64,000 bases of DNA, from the NCBI RefSeq assembly GCF_013371215.1, contig NZ_JABWMH010000002.1, positions 558,001 to 622,000 on the forward strand, read 5' to 3'. Position 1 is the first letter of the stretch. The number at the start of each line of letters is the position of its first letter. Below, one piece after another: positions 54,830 to 62,154 of the stretch. Source of the DNA: Parasphingorhabdus flavimaris. GTDB taxonomy: Bacteria > Pseudomonadota > Alphaproteobacteria > Sphingomonadales > Sphingomonadaceae. Made by a program: the position numbers and the translations under genes. The notes under the pieces were generated by a model, which searched no databases, was not told the DNA's origin, and saw only the letters and a program-made list of their open reading frames with translations.

Positions 54830-55503
54830 TATGCGTCACCTTTCTTCATGGCGGCCTTCATGGCCTCCAGTTCTTCATCAACCTTGTCGCTCGATTCGAG
54901 CGCCGCGATCTGGTTTTCCAGGCTCTGCGGCTCACCGCCCATGTTGAGCGAGTCAGCACGGCCTTCGGCGAAATCGACCTGGCGTTCGAGATATTCAAAG
55001 CGGGAGAATGCATCCTGCATCTTCTCGCCATTATACATTTCACGGAGTTTGACGCGATTTTCAGCGCTTTCCAGCCGGTTGACCAGGCTGCTCTGCCGCG
55101 AGCGGGCTTCCTGCAGCTTTTTCTGCAATTTCGCGATGTCGCCTTCCGACGCGCGGAGCGTTTCGTCGAGGACCTGGATTTCCGATTTCAGCTGGTCTGC
55201 CATGTCGGCAGCCTTGCGTTTTTCGACCAGAGCGGCCTTTGCGAGATCTTCGCGATCCTTTGACAGGGCCAGCTGGGCTTTCTCGCTCCAGTCTTCGGTC
55301 AGATGATCGAGCTTGTCGATATGCCGGCGCATTTCCTTCTGGTCGGCGATCGTGCGGGCGGCGGAGGCGCGGACTTCAACCAGCGTTTCTTCCATCTCGA
55401 GGATGATCATCCGGATCATCTTCGACGGGTCCTGGGCCTTGTCCAGCATGTCGGTAACGTTGGCGGCGATGATATCGCGCGTTCTTGAAAAAATACCTGC
55501 CAT
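54829..55503 (-). CDS. pspA: Phage shock protein A
   Basis: A 224-residue PspA/IM30 (bacterial ESCRT-III) protein that binds stressed membranes and inhibits PspF. It begins MAGIFSRTRDIIAANVTDMLDKAQDPSKMIRMII, the amphipathic helix and conserved helix 1, and continues as a long coiled coil to KVDEELEAMKAAMKKGDA. GGAG seven bases before ATG 55503 supports this start. The frame stays open a further 51 codons upstream to an ATG (55656) that overlaps the stop of the preceding small gene, so an extended form cannot be excluded. Confidence 0.94.
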   Translation of the reverse strand: MAGIFSRTRDIIAANVTDMLDKAQDPSKMIRMIILEMEETLVEVRASAARTIADQKEMRRHIDKLDHLTEDWSEKAQLALSKDREDLAKAALVEKRKAADMADQLKSEIQVLDETLRASEGDIAKLQKKLQEARSRQSSLVNRLESAENRVKLREMYNGEKMQDAFSRFEYLERQVDFAEGRADSLNMGGEPQSLENQIAALESSDKVDEELEAMKAAMKKGDA

Positions 55504-55652
55504 ATACATACTCCGGTTGTCTCTATGGTTGGGTTTGAACTTGTTCGAACCGTTACTCCAGTCCTGTTCTACATCAACCTGTTCAATTTCAAAAGGTGGC
55601 CGGGACTTGACTTCGGCAAGGGGGAATGAAGTGGTCCCGGCCATTTGGTCTG

Positions 55653-55829
55653 TCATGCCCGATAACCAGGGTTAATCGGGCTGACAGGTGGGGAAGCGAT
55701 TTTGTCGCTGGCGACCGTGCCTTCGGCCTGTGCAGGTCCGACGGCACTGATCAGGATGGTCACGCCAAACATCAGGATTGAGATGATCGCGGAAACATCG
55801 GTGCGGCTCAATGTGTTCAATGTTGGCAT
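55653..55829 (-). CDS. Small exported peptide, first gene of the psp operon
   Basis: A 58-residue protein, MPTLNTLSRTDVSAII then SILMFGVTILISAVGPAQA, which reads as a signal peptide or single membrane helix with an AQA cleavage-like end. A short Pro/Ser/Ala-rich remainder follows (VASDKIASPPVSPINPGYRA). GGAGGACAAC directly before ATG 55829 is a strong ribosome site. The gene starts 34 bases after the predicted sigma-54 transcription start, so it should be induced with pspA. I recognise no family. Confidence 0.65.
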   Translation of the reverse strand: MPTLNTLSRTDVSAIISILMFGVTILISAVGPAQAEGTVASDKIASPPVSPINPGYRA

Positions 55830-55873
55830 GTTGTCCTCCAGATATTGGTTCGTCTTGTATATGAAACCAACAC

Positions 55874-55889
55874 TGCAGAAGTCGTGCCA
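55874..55889 (-). promoter_or_regulatory. Sigma-54 promoter of the psp operon
   Basis: On the minus strand TGGCACGACTTCTGCA matches the -24/-12 consensus TGGCACG-N4-TTGCW with a single mismatch and correct GG/GC spacing. The divergent gene is pspF, whose product activates sigma-54. The AT-rich 55890-55990 stretch between them would hold the PspF enhancer sites. Confidence 0.85.
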
Positions 55890-55990
55890 AACCAGATAAG
55901 GCGCTGATAAACAACAATAATCCAATTTTTCTCGCAAGATGAACTTGGTATTAATTGCTATTTAATGGGAATTGGCACTATATCTTGGTC

Positions 55991-57037
55991 ATGGAGCGAG
56001 AGAGTCAATTTGTCGGGGAATCGGGGGCTTTCCTCGATGCCGTGGAAAAAGCCAGCCGGGCGGCGCCATTGGACCGTCCGGTACTTGTAGTCGGTGAACG
56101 CGGAACCGGCAAGGAGCTGATCGCAGAGCGGCTTCACCGTCTCAGCCTGCGGTGGGACGGGCCGTTTATCACGCTGAATTGCGCGGCGATGCCCGAGACG
56201 CTGATCGAGGCTGAATTGTTCGGTCATGAGGCAGGCGCCTTCACCGGCGCGACCAAGGCGCGGGCAGGGCGGTTCGAGGAGGCTGATGGCGGGACCTTGT
56301 TCCTCGATGAGCTCGGGACATTGTCGACCGGTGCGCAGGAGCGGCTGCTCAGGGCAGTCGAATATGGCGAAATTACCAGGATCGGGGCGTCCCGACCGCA
56401 ACGCGTGGATGTTCGCATCGTCGCGGCCACCAACGCGGACCTGCCGAAAATGGCGCAGGAAAAGGCCTTTCGCGCCGACTTGCTGGATCGCCTGTCCTTC
56501 GAAGTGGTTACATTGCCGCCGCTCAGGGTGCGGGAAGGCGATGTTCCGGTGCTCGTGGACTATTTTGGCCGTCGCATGGCTGCCGAACTGGAATGGCCGT
56601 CCTGGCCCGGCTTCGGACGGCTCGCGTCAGAAGCGCTGAACCGGCACGAATGGCCCGGCAATGTCCGCGAATTGCGCAATGTGGTCGAGCGCGCGGTCTA
56701 TCAGTGGAATGACCATTCGATACCGGTCGATCACATCGTGTTCGATCCCTTCGCATCGCCCTGGAAGCCTCGGGAGAGTCTTGCCAGAGTGGAGGCGGAG
56801 CCGGATGCGCCACAGGCCGAGGAAGCCCCGGTCGTCCAAAACCCGCCCGCCCAGATCGAGTCCGGATTGCACGATGTCGACGACATGAAGGCGGCGGTCG
56901 AAGCCTTTGAAAAGAGGATATTGGAAACGGCACTGGCCAAGTCGCGCTACAACCAGCGCCAGACCGCCAAGGCGCTCAACCTGACCTATGACCAGTTGCG
57001 TCATTCGCTAAAGCGGCACGACCTGCTGGGGTCATAA
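55991..57037 (+). CDS. pspF: Psp operon transcriptional activator PspF
   Basis: A 348-residue sigma-54 enhancer-binding protein. The AAA+ domain starts almost at the N-terminus, with no receiver domain: Walker A VVGERGTGKELIAERLH, the sigma-54 loop HEAGAFTGATKAR, Walker B GGTLFLDELGTLS, then ATNADLPKMAQEKAFRADLLDRL and EWPGNVRELRNVVERAV. A Pro/Glu-rich linker leads to a C-terminal Fis-type HTH (ALAKSRYNQRQTAKALNLTYDQLRHSLKRH). ATG 55991 gives the family N-terminus MERESQFVGES. Divergent from the psp operon it controls. Confidence 0.94.
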   Translation: MERESQFVGESGAFLDAVEKASRAAPLDRPVLVVGERGTGKELIAERLHRLSLRWDGPFITLNCAAMPETLIEAELFGHEAGAFTGATKARAGRFEEADGGTLFLDELGTLSTGAQERLLRAVEYGEITRIGASRPQRVDVRIVAATNADLPKMAQEKAFRADLLDRLSFEVVTLPPLRVREGDVPVLVDYFGRRMAAELEWPSWPGFGRLASEALNRHEWPGNVRELRNVVERAVYQWNDHSIPVDHIVFDPFASPWKPRESLARVEAEPDAPQAEEAPVVQNPPAQIESGLHDVDDMKAAVEAFEKRILETALAKSRYNQRQTAKALNLTYDQLRHSLKRHDLLGS

Positions 57038-57038
57038 A

Positions 57039-57064
57039 AAAAGGGGCCACGAGGGCCCCTTTTC
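57039..57064. terminator. Terminator after pspF, also facing the convergent gene
   Basis: GGGGCC and GGCCCC arms around ACGAG, with an A-run to the left and CCTTTTC to the right, form a bidirectional terminator between pspF and the minus-strand membrane protein. Confidence 0.78.
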
Positions 57065-57084
57065 ATGCTTCCATATCTTCCATT

Positions 57085-57645
57085 CTATCCGGCGTTGGCG
57101 TTCACCATCGTGTAGAACATCGGCAGCGAGAGCAGGACATTGGTCCGCGACGCCATCAGCGCGATCTTGCCGGCTGCAGCTTTCTCGTCTGCCGTGGCTT
57201 CGACGATGCCGAGAACCCGTTTCTGCTTCGGCCAGATGATGAACCAGACATTGGCGGCCATGACGATGGCAATCCACATTCCGACACCGATCATCTGATA
57301 GGGTGCCTGCAGGGTCATCGCCTGATGGACCCAACCGCTCGCCCATGCGACATAGAGGCCGGTTATGACCGTCAGCAAAGCGGCCCAGCGGAAATAGAAT
57401 AATACTTTCGGGGCAATATGCTTGCCGACCGCGGGTTTGAGTTCGTCCGGGATAGTTGGCATCAGTGGCACCTGAACAAAGTTCAGATAATAGAGCAAGC
57501 CTATCCACAGCACGCCAAAGAACAGATGAAGCCAGCGTCCGACGGCATTGCCGCTGATATTGGCGTCCATGCCGAACATCAGCGCAAGCGCCGCAATCAA
57601 GCCCACGATCATCACTGCATTAAGATTTCCGAAAAATTTTGCCAT
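57085..57645 (-). CDS. Urate-oxidase-N (PuuD-like) membrane protein
   Basis: A 186-residue protein with about four membrane helices: NLNAVMIVGLIAALALMFGM, WLHLFFGVLWIGLLYYLNFVQVPLM, FYFRWAALLTVITGLYVAWASGW and MIGVGMWIAIVMAANVWFIIWPKQKRVLG. The GVLWIGLLYYLNFVQVP signature belongs to the N-terminal membrane domain of urate hydroxylase PuuD (COG3748). The cytochrome c domain of PuuD is absent and no purine-catabolic gene is nearby, so urate activity should not be assumed. The GGGGGGATGCACA before ATG 57645 supports this start over a longer frame. Confidence 0.72.
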   Translation of the reverse strand: MAKFFGNLNAVMIVGLIAALALMFGMDANISGNAVGRWLHLFFGVLWIGLLYYLNFVQVPLMPTIPDELKPAVGKHIAPKVLFYFRWAALLTVITGLYVAWASGWVHQAMTLQAPYQMIGVGMWIAIVMAANVWFIIWPKQKRVLGIVEATADEKAAAGKIALMASRTNVLLSLPMFYTMVNANAG

Positions 57646-57826
57646 TGTGCATCCCCCCCAAGGATATTTTACATTTAGGGCCCCACGATATGTCTGCGGT
57701 CGTTGGAAGTCACGAAAAAATGAACTTTTAGCCTCGTGACGGCCTCGATCGCATATTTCTCCTTGCATCTTTTCCGCTATTGATGCGTTTACGCGGCATG
57801 TTTCACTAAACCGGAGAAAAGACAAA

Positions 57827-58432
57827 ATGGCTTTCGAACTTCCCCCGCTCCCCTATGAAAAAACCGCATTTGGAGATTTGATCTCCGAAGAGACGTTCAA
57901 CTATCATCATGGCAAGCATCACAATGCCTATGTCACCAAGACCAATGACGCGATCAAAGGCACGGATCGTGAAGGCAAAAAGCTTTCACAGATCATCGAA
58001 GCCGCGGATGGCGGATTGTTCAACAATGCAGCCCAGGTATGGAACCACAGTTTCTACTGGTTGTGCCTGTCGCCCGAGAAAAAGGAAATCTCCGGCGAAC
58101 TGAAAGACCGTCTGGAAAGCAGCTTCGGTTCGATCGATGATTTCAAATCCAAGTTCAAGGACGAAGCTGTCGGGCATTTCGCCAGCGGTTGGGCCTGGCT
58201 GGTCCTCGACGGTGATGAGCTGAAAATCACCTCTTACCATGACGCTGACAGCCCGGTTGCACATGGCGTCAAGCCGGTCTTCACGCTCGACGTTTGGGAA
58301 CATGCCTATTATCTGGACTACCAGAATGCGCGTCCTGATTATGTATCCGCACTTCTCGACAACGCGATTGACTGGGACTTTGTCGCGCTGAATCTTGACG
58401 GCGACGGCGTTAGCCGCGCCGACCAGGGCTAA
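57827..58432 (+). CDS. sodB: Superoxide dismutase (Fe type)
   Basis: A 201-residue cytoplasmic SOD. Metal ligands are His in YHHGKHHNAYV, His in VWNHSFYWLCL, and Asp/His in LDVWEHAYYLDYQNARPDYV. The AQVWNHSFYW and GGLFNNAAQ segments favour the iron-type subfamily. No signal peptide. It is divergent from the membrane protein at 57085 and convergent with yciB. Confidence 0.95.
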   Translation: MAFELPPLPYEKTAFGDLISEETFNYHHGKHHNAYVTKTNDAIKGTDREGKKLSQIIEAADGGLFNNAAQVWNHSFYWLCLSPEKKEISGELKDRLESSFGSIDDFKSKFKDEAVGHFASGWAWLVLDGDELKITSYHDADSPVAHGVKPVFTLDVWEHAYYLDYQNARPDYVSALLDNAIDWDFVALNLDGDGVSRADQG

Positions 58433-58454
58433 AGCCTGATAGCAGAAACAATAT

Positions 58455-59093
58455 TCAAGCCGCGTCCTGACCGTCAGGGCGCGGCTTTTCTTCTACCGAA
58501 AACCCGTGTTTCATGAGCATCGGGATATTCGCCATCGCGAAGATAAACGAAACGGTTGTCACGCCCCACACCTTGATCGTAAGCCACCAGTCGAAGCTCA
58601 GCGTCGCCACCATCAGCTCGTTGATCGCCGCCATCGCCAGGAAAAACAGCCCCCAGTTACGCGACAATTTGAGCCAGCCCTCGTCGGACAGGCCTTCGAA
58701 TGCCGCTTGCAGCAGGCTCTTCAGCATTGCTTTCCCGCGCAGCAATCCACCGAATAATATCGCCGCAAATCCGGTATAGATGATCGTCGGCTTGTGCTGG
58801 ATGAAGCGCGGATCGTTGAAATAGATGGTCAGGGCACCAAAGCCCAATATCAGGATTGCCGACATCCACATCATCGGCGAAATCTTGCCCAGTTTCCATT
58901 TGGACACGATCATCGCAATGATAATTGCGATCATGAATGCGACGGTGCCATATATTGCCGAGGTGATCGGATTGCCATCCGGCGCGCCGAATTTGTAGAC
59001 GAGAAAGAAGACAAGCAGCGGCCCGAAATCAAGCGCGAAGCTGAGCCCCCGATGTTCCTTGGGAATTTCTTCGATTGCTGTTGCTTCGGTCAT
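58455..59093 (-). CDS. yciB: Inner membrane septation protein A homolog (YciB)
   Basis: A 212-residue membrane protein with five or so helices: FALDFGPLLVFFLVYKFGAP, ITSAIYGTVAFMIAIIIAMIVS, MMWMSAILILGFGALTIYFNDPRFIQHKPTIIYTGFAAILFGGLL in segments and the C-terminal WWLTIKVWGVTTVSFIFAMANIPML. The FNDPRFIQHKPTI motif is the YciB/IspA signature. It is linked to cell-envelope synthesis and division in enterobacteria. Last gene of dapF-mtaB-ftsY-yciB, overlapping the ftsY stop (ATGA). Confidence 0.93.
   Translation of the reverse strand: MTEATAIEEIPKEHRGLSFALDFGPLLVFFLVYKFGAPDGNPITSAIYGTVAFMIAIIIAMIVSKWKLGKISPMMWMSAILILGFGALTIYFNDPRFIQHKPTIIYTGFAAILFGGLLRGKAMLKSLLQAAFEGLSDEGWLKLSRNWGLFFLAMAAINELMVATLSFDWWLTIKVWGVTTVSFIFAMANIPMLMKHGFSVEEKPRPDGQDAA
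58458..58490 (+). terminator. Intrinsic terminator of sodB inside the yciB 3' end
   Basis: AGCCGCG and CGCGGCT (58458-58464 and 58480-58486), with an inner CTGAC/GTCAG stem, are followed by TTTTCTT on the plus strand. The hairpin doubles as the last codons of yciB on the minus strand. Confidence 0.78.
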
Positions 59094-60019
59094 TGCTCTA
59101 TCCCGGCTATGGCTGCGGCCAAATCTTCGGCCTTGAATGGTCTCAAGTCTTCCACGGTCTCGCCGATCCCGATGGCGTGGATCGGCAAGCCAAATTGCTT
59201 CGCCGCTGCGACCAGAACGCCGCCGCGCGCGGTGCCGTCCAATTTGGTCATCACCAGTCCGGTGACCTTGGCGACATCCCGGAACACCTCTATCTGGGAA
59301 AGGGCATTCTGTCCGGTCGTCGCGTCGAGCACCAGTACGACATTATGCGGCGCTGCCGGATTGAGCCGGCCCAGTACGCGACGGATCTTGTCCAGCTCGT
59401 CCATCAATTCGGACCGGTTCTGCAACCGCCCGGCTGTATCGACGATTAACACATCGATCCCGGTCGCGGTGGCCTGCTTGACGCCTTCATATACAATGCT
59501 GGCGCTGTCGCCGCCCTGCGGACCGCTGATGATCGGAACGCCCAGCCGTTCGGCCCATATCTTGAGCTGCCCGATGGCCGCCGCGCGAAACGTGTCGCCC
59601 GCCGCCAGCATGACTCCATAATCCTGTTCGAGGAACAGATTGGCCAGCTTGGCGATCGTGGTGGTCTTGCCCGAGCCATTGACGCCGATAACCAGTATCA
59701 CCTGCGGACGGGGGAAGGCGTCGATCTCCAGCGGGATGGCAACCGGTTCCAATATCGCGGCGATCTCGCGCTGGATGATCTCCTTCACCGCATGCTCGCT
59801 CAGGCCCTTTTCGAAACGCTCGACCGCCAGCTTCTCGCGAATCGACGCAGCGGTAGCCGGCCCGAGGTCCGACATGATCAGCGCATCTTCTATATCGTCG
59901 AGCGTGGCTTCATCCAGCTTGGCCTTGGTTACCAGCCCCGAGAGATTCTCGGTCAATCGCGAGGATGTCTTGCCCAGGCCGCCAAACAGGCGATCTTTCC
60001 AACTGCTGTTTTCGGTCAC
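59090..60019 (-). CDS. ftsY: Signal recognition particle receptor FtsY
   Basis: A 309-residue SRP-family GTPase that docks ribosome-nascent chains at the membrane. The N domain contains LIMSDLGPATAASIREKL. G-domain motifs: GVNGSGKTTTIAKLA (P-loop), AAGDTFRAAAIGQLKIWAERLG, LIVDTAGRLQNRSELMDEL, TKLDGTARGGVLV and IGIGETVEDLRPF. The acidic A domain is short, as is usual in alphaproteobacteria. It overlaps mtaB and yciB by ATGA at both ends. Confidence 0.97.
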   Translation of the reverse strand: MTENSSWKDRLFGGLGKTSSRLTENLSGLVTKAKLDEATLDDIEDALIMSDLGPATAASIREKLAVERFEKGLSEHAVKEIIQREIAAILEPVAIPLEIDAFPRPQVILVIGVNGSGKTTTIAKLANLFLEQDYGVMLAAGDTFRAAAIGQLKIWAERLGVPIISGPQGGDSASIVYEGVKQATATGIDVLIVDTAGRLQNRSELMDELDKIRRVLGRLNPAAPHNVVLVLDATTGQNALSQIEVFRDVAKVTGLVMTKLDGTARGGVLVAAAKQFGLPIHAIGIGETVEDLRPFKAEDLAAAIAGIEQ

Positions 60020-61281
60020 GCTGCCACCCTGCCAATCAATTGCTTATCGTTGATAGCGATAATGTCGACCGGAACAATCTGGCCTTTGCTTACTGGCTCA
60101 TCCAGCTGAATGCGGGCAAAACCCTCGGAATAGCCGGCATCACCCGACATTTCCGCCAGGATCGACTGGCGCGAGCCAACCAGTGACTGGCGCCACGACT
60201 GCGCGCGTTTCTCCACTATTCCGCGCAATATCTTCGCTCTGTCCTTGATCGCCTGTCCGTCCACCTGCGGCATTTTCGCGGCCGGTGTGCCCTTTTTTGG
60301 CGAGTAAGGAAAAATATGTCCATGGACGATATCGCATTGTTCGATGATCGATCGGCTGTTGGCAAACATCGCTTCGTCTTCCGTGGGAAAACCGGCAATG
60401 ATATCCGCGCCGATGGTGATTTCCGGCCGCTTGGTCTTGAGCCGTTCGACCAGATCAATAGCCTGCTCGCGAGTGTGCCGCCGCTTCATCCGCTTCAATA
60501 TCATATTGTCGCCGGACTGGAGCGAGAGATGGACATGCGGCATCAGCCGCGCCTCTCCGGTCAGCAGCTCAAACAGGCGATCATCGATTTCGATGCCGTC
60601 CAGCGAGGACAGCCGGAGCCGCGGCAGGGCCGGCACATGTTTCAATATCCGTTCGATCAGCATGCCCAATGTCGGCTCGCCGGGCAGGTCGGGGCCATAG
60701 CTGGTGACATCGACGCCGGTCAGAACGACTTCCTGAAATCCCTGGTCGACGAGGGCTTGGACCTGATCGACGACCAGACCGGCAGGCACCGAGCGGCTGT
60801 TGCCCCGGCCGAAGGGAATGATGCAGAAGGTGCAGCGATGGTCGCAGCCGTTCTGGATCTCTACAAAGGCGCGCGACCGGTCGGCAAAGGCGCTGACCAT
60901 GTGCGGCGTGGTTTCGGTGATCCGCATGATGTCGGACACCCGGATATCCGGACGATTGCTTTGCAGCCCCAGCTTGAAATTGGCGACGTCATATTTGTCG
61001 CCATTGCCGACCACCGCGCTGGTTTCCGGCATCGCCGCAAACATGGCTGGGTCAACCTGTGCGGCGCAGCCAGTGACGATTATGTTTTTTTCCGGATTGG
61101 CCTTCTTGGCCCGGCGGATGGCCTGGCGGGTCTGCCTGACGGCTTCGTTGGTCACCGCGCAGCTGTTGACGATGATCAGATTGTCACCATCGATATTGCT
61201 GGCGAGCAAATTCTGTCTCAAGGTCTCGCTTTCCGCGATATTGAGACGGCATCCCATGCTGATCATTTCCGGAGCGCTCAT
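60016..61281 (-). CDS. mtaB: tRNA t6A37 methylthiotransferase MtaB
   Basis: A 421-residue radical SAM enzyme adding methylthio to t6A37 of ANN-decoding tRNAs. The N-terminal MTTase cluster Cys are in ISMGCRLN, VNSCAVTNEA and VTGCAAQ. The radical SAM CxxxCxxC is NGCDHRCTFCIIPFGRG. LSLQSGDNMILKRMKRRHTR and IIAGFPTEDEAMF follow, and the C-terminal TRAM-like domain ends the protein. ATG 61281 is set by the ATGA overlap with dapF. A long open frame upstream is dapF antisense-frame noise. Confidence 0.95.
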   Translation of the reverse strand: MSAPEMISMGCRLNIAESETLRQNLLASNIDGDNLIIVNSCAVTNEAVRQTRQAIRRAKKANPEKNIIVTGCAAQVDPAMFAAMPETSAVVGNGDKYDVANFKLGLQSNRPDIRVSDIMRITETTPHMVSAFADRSRAFVEIQNGCDHRCTFCIIPFGRGNSRSVPAGLVVDQVQALVDQGFQEVVLTGVDVTSYGPDLPGEPTLGMLIERILKHVPALPRLRLSSLDGIEIDDRLFELLTGEARLMPHVHLSLQSGDNMILKRMKRRHTREQAIDLVERLKTKRPEITIGADIIAGFPTEDEAMFANSRSIIEQCDIVHGHIFPYSPKKGTPAAKMPQVDGQAIKDRAKILRGIVEKRAQSWRQSLVGSRQSILAEMSGDAGYSEGFARIQLDEPVSKGQIVPVDIIAINDKQLIGRVAA

Positions 61282-62084
61282 CCGAACTGGCTCCAGTCGG
61301 CTTCGCCGGAAAAAACATAGGTGGTCGGGCCTTGCATCTGAATGGACTCTCCGGCCGTCCAGCTGATTGTAAGCGACCCGCCCGGCAAATCGACCCGTAC
61401 CGGGCTGGTGACCAGACCGCGCTTGATTGCGGCAACGGCTGTCGCGCAGGCTCCGGTTCCGCAGGCCTGGGTCAGGCCAACGCCCCGTTCCCACACGCGC
61501 AAATGGATCACGCCGTCCGCGATGTGGGCGACATTGACGTTTACCTTTTCCGGAAACAGCGGATCGACCTCGATCATCGGGCCAAGCCGATCGAGCTCCA
61601 CGACCGCGCTGTCCTCGACAAAGAAAATTAAATGAGGATTGCCGACATTGACGGCGGCGGGATTCTGCAAATCCTCCCAGCCAACCGGCATGTTGAGCAC
61701 ATCCATCGCATAGGCGAGCGGAATCGCCTGCCAATCGAACCGCGGTGTGCCCATGTCGACAATCGCGCCATCTGCGGTCGCATGACCGGTGATCACTCCG
61801 CCCTTGGTTTCGATCCGGGTTTCCTCGCCAATCAGTTTCGCGACGCAGCGCGATGCGTTGCCGCAGGCTTCCACTTCGCTGCCATCGGCATTGAATATCT
61901 GCATCCTGAAATCGGCAATGTCGGAGGGGCGCAATATGATCAGCTGATCACAGCCGATCCCGCTGTGCCGGTCCGCGATGGCAGTCGCCTTCGCAGCAGA
62001 TAATTCCATCTCCTGCTCGCGCGCATCGACGATGACAAAATCATTGCCCAACCCGTGCATTTTGTGAAACCGTCCGGTCATCAT
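61278..62084 (-). CDS. dapF: Diaminopimelate epimerase
   Basis: A 268-residue racemase converting LL- to meso-diaminopimelate for lysine and peptidoglycan. It starts MMTGRFHKMHGLGNDFVIVD. The two catalytic Cys lie in EACGNASRCVAKL and LTQACGTGACATAV. Two adjacent Met codons (62084, 62081) leave the start uncertain by one codon. First gene of dapF-mtaB-ftsY-yciB, all joined by four-base ATGA overlaps. Confidence 0.95.
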   Translation of the reverse strand: MMTGRFHKMHGLGNDFVIVDAREQEMELSAAKATAIADRHSGIGCDQLIILRPSDIADFRMQIFNADGSEVEACGNASRCVAKLIGEETRIETKGGVITGHATADGAIVDMGTPRFDWQAIPLAYAMDVLNMPVGWEDLQNPAAVNVGNPHLIFFVEDSAVVELDRLGPMIEVDPLFPEKVNVNVAHIADGVIHLRVWERGVGLTQACGTGACATAVAAIKRGLVTSPVRVDLPGGSLTISWTAGESIQMQGPTTYVFSGEADWSQFG

Positions 62085-62154
62085 GACAGGCGATTTAGGG
62101 ATGCAGTTCACCAGTGTCCAGTGTTTCGGCTCGACACGACGGTCGGCAACGGGT

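Noticed and set aside
55969-55990. TTGGCACTATATCTTGG before pspF looks like a second sigma-54 promoter
   Set aside because: The -24 to -12 spacing is off by one and the GC doublet is missing. It also overlaps the pspF start codon.
61282-61734. Long N-terminal extension of MtaB
   Set aside because: It lies over dapF in another frame and is Arg-rich noise. The ATGA overlap at 61278-61281 gives the family N-terminus.
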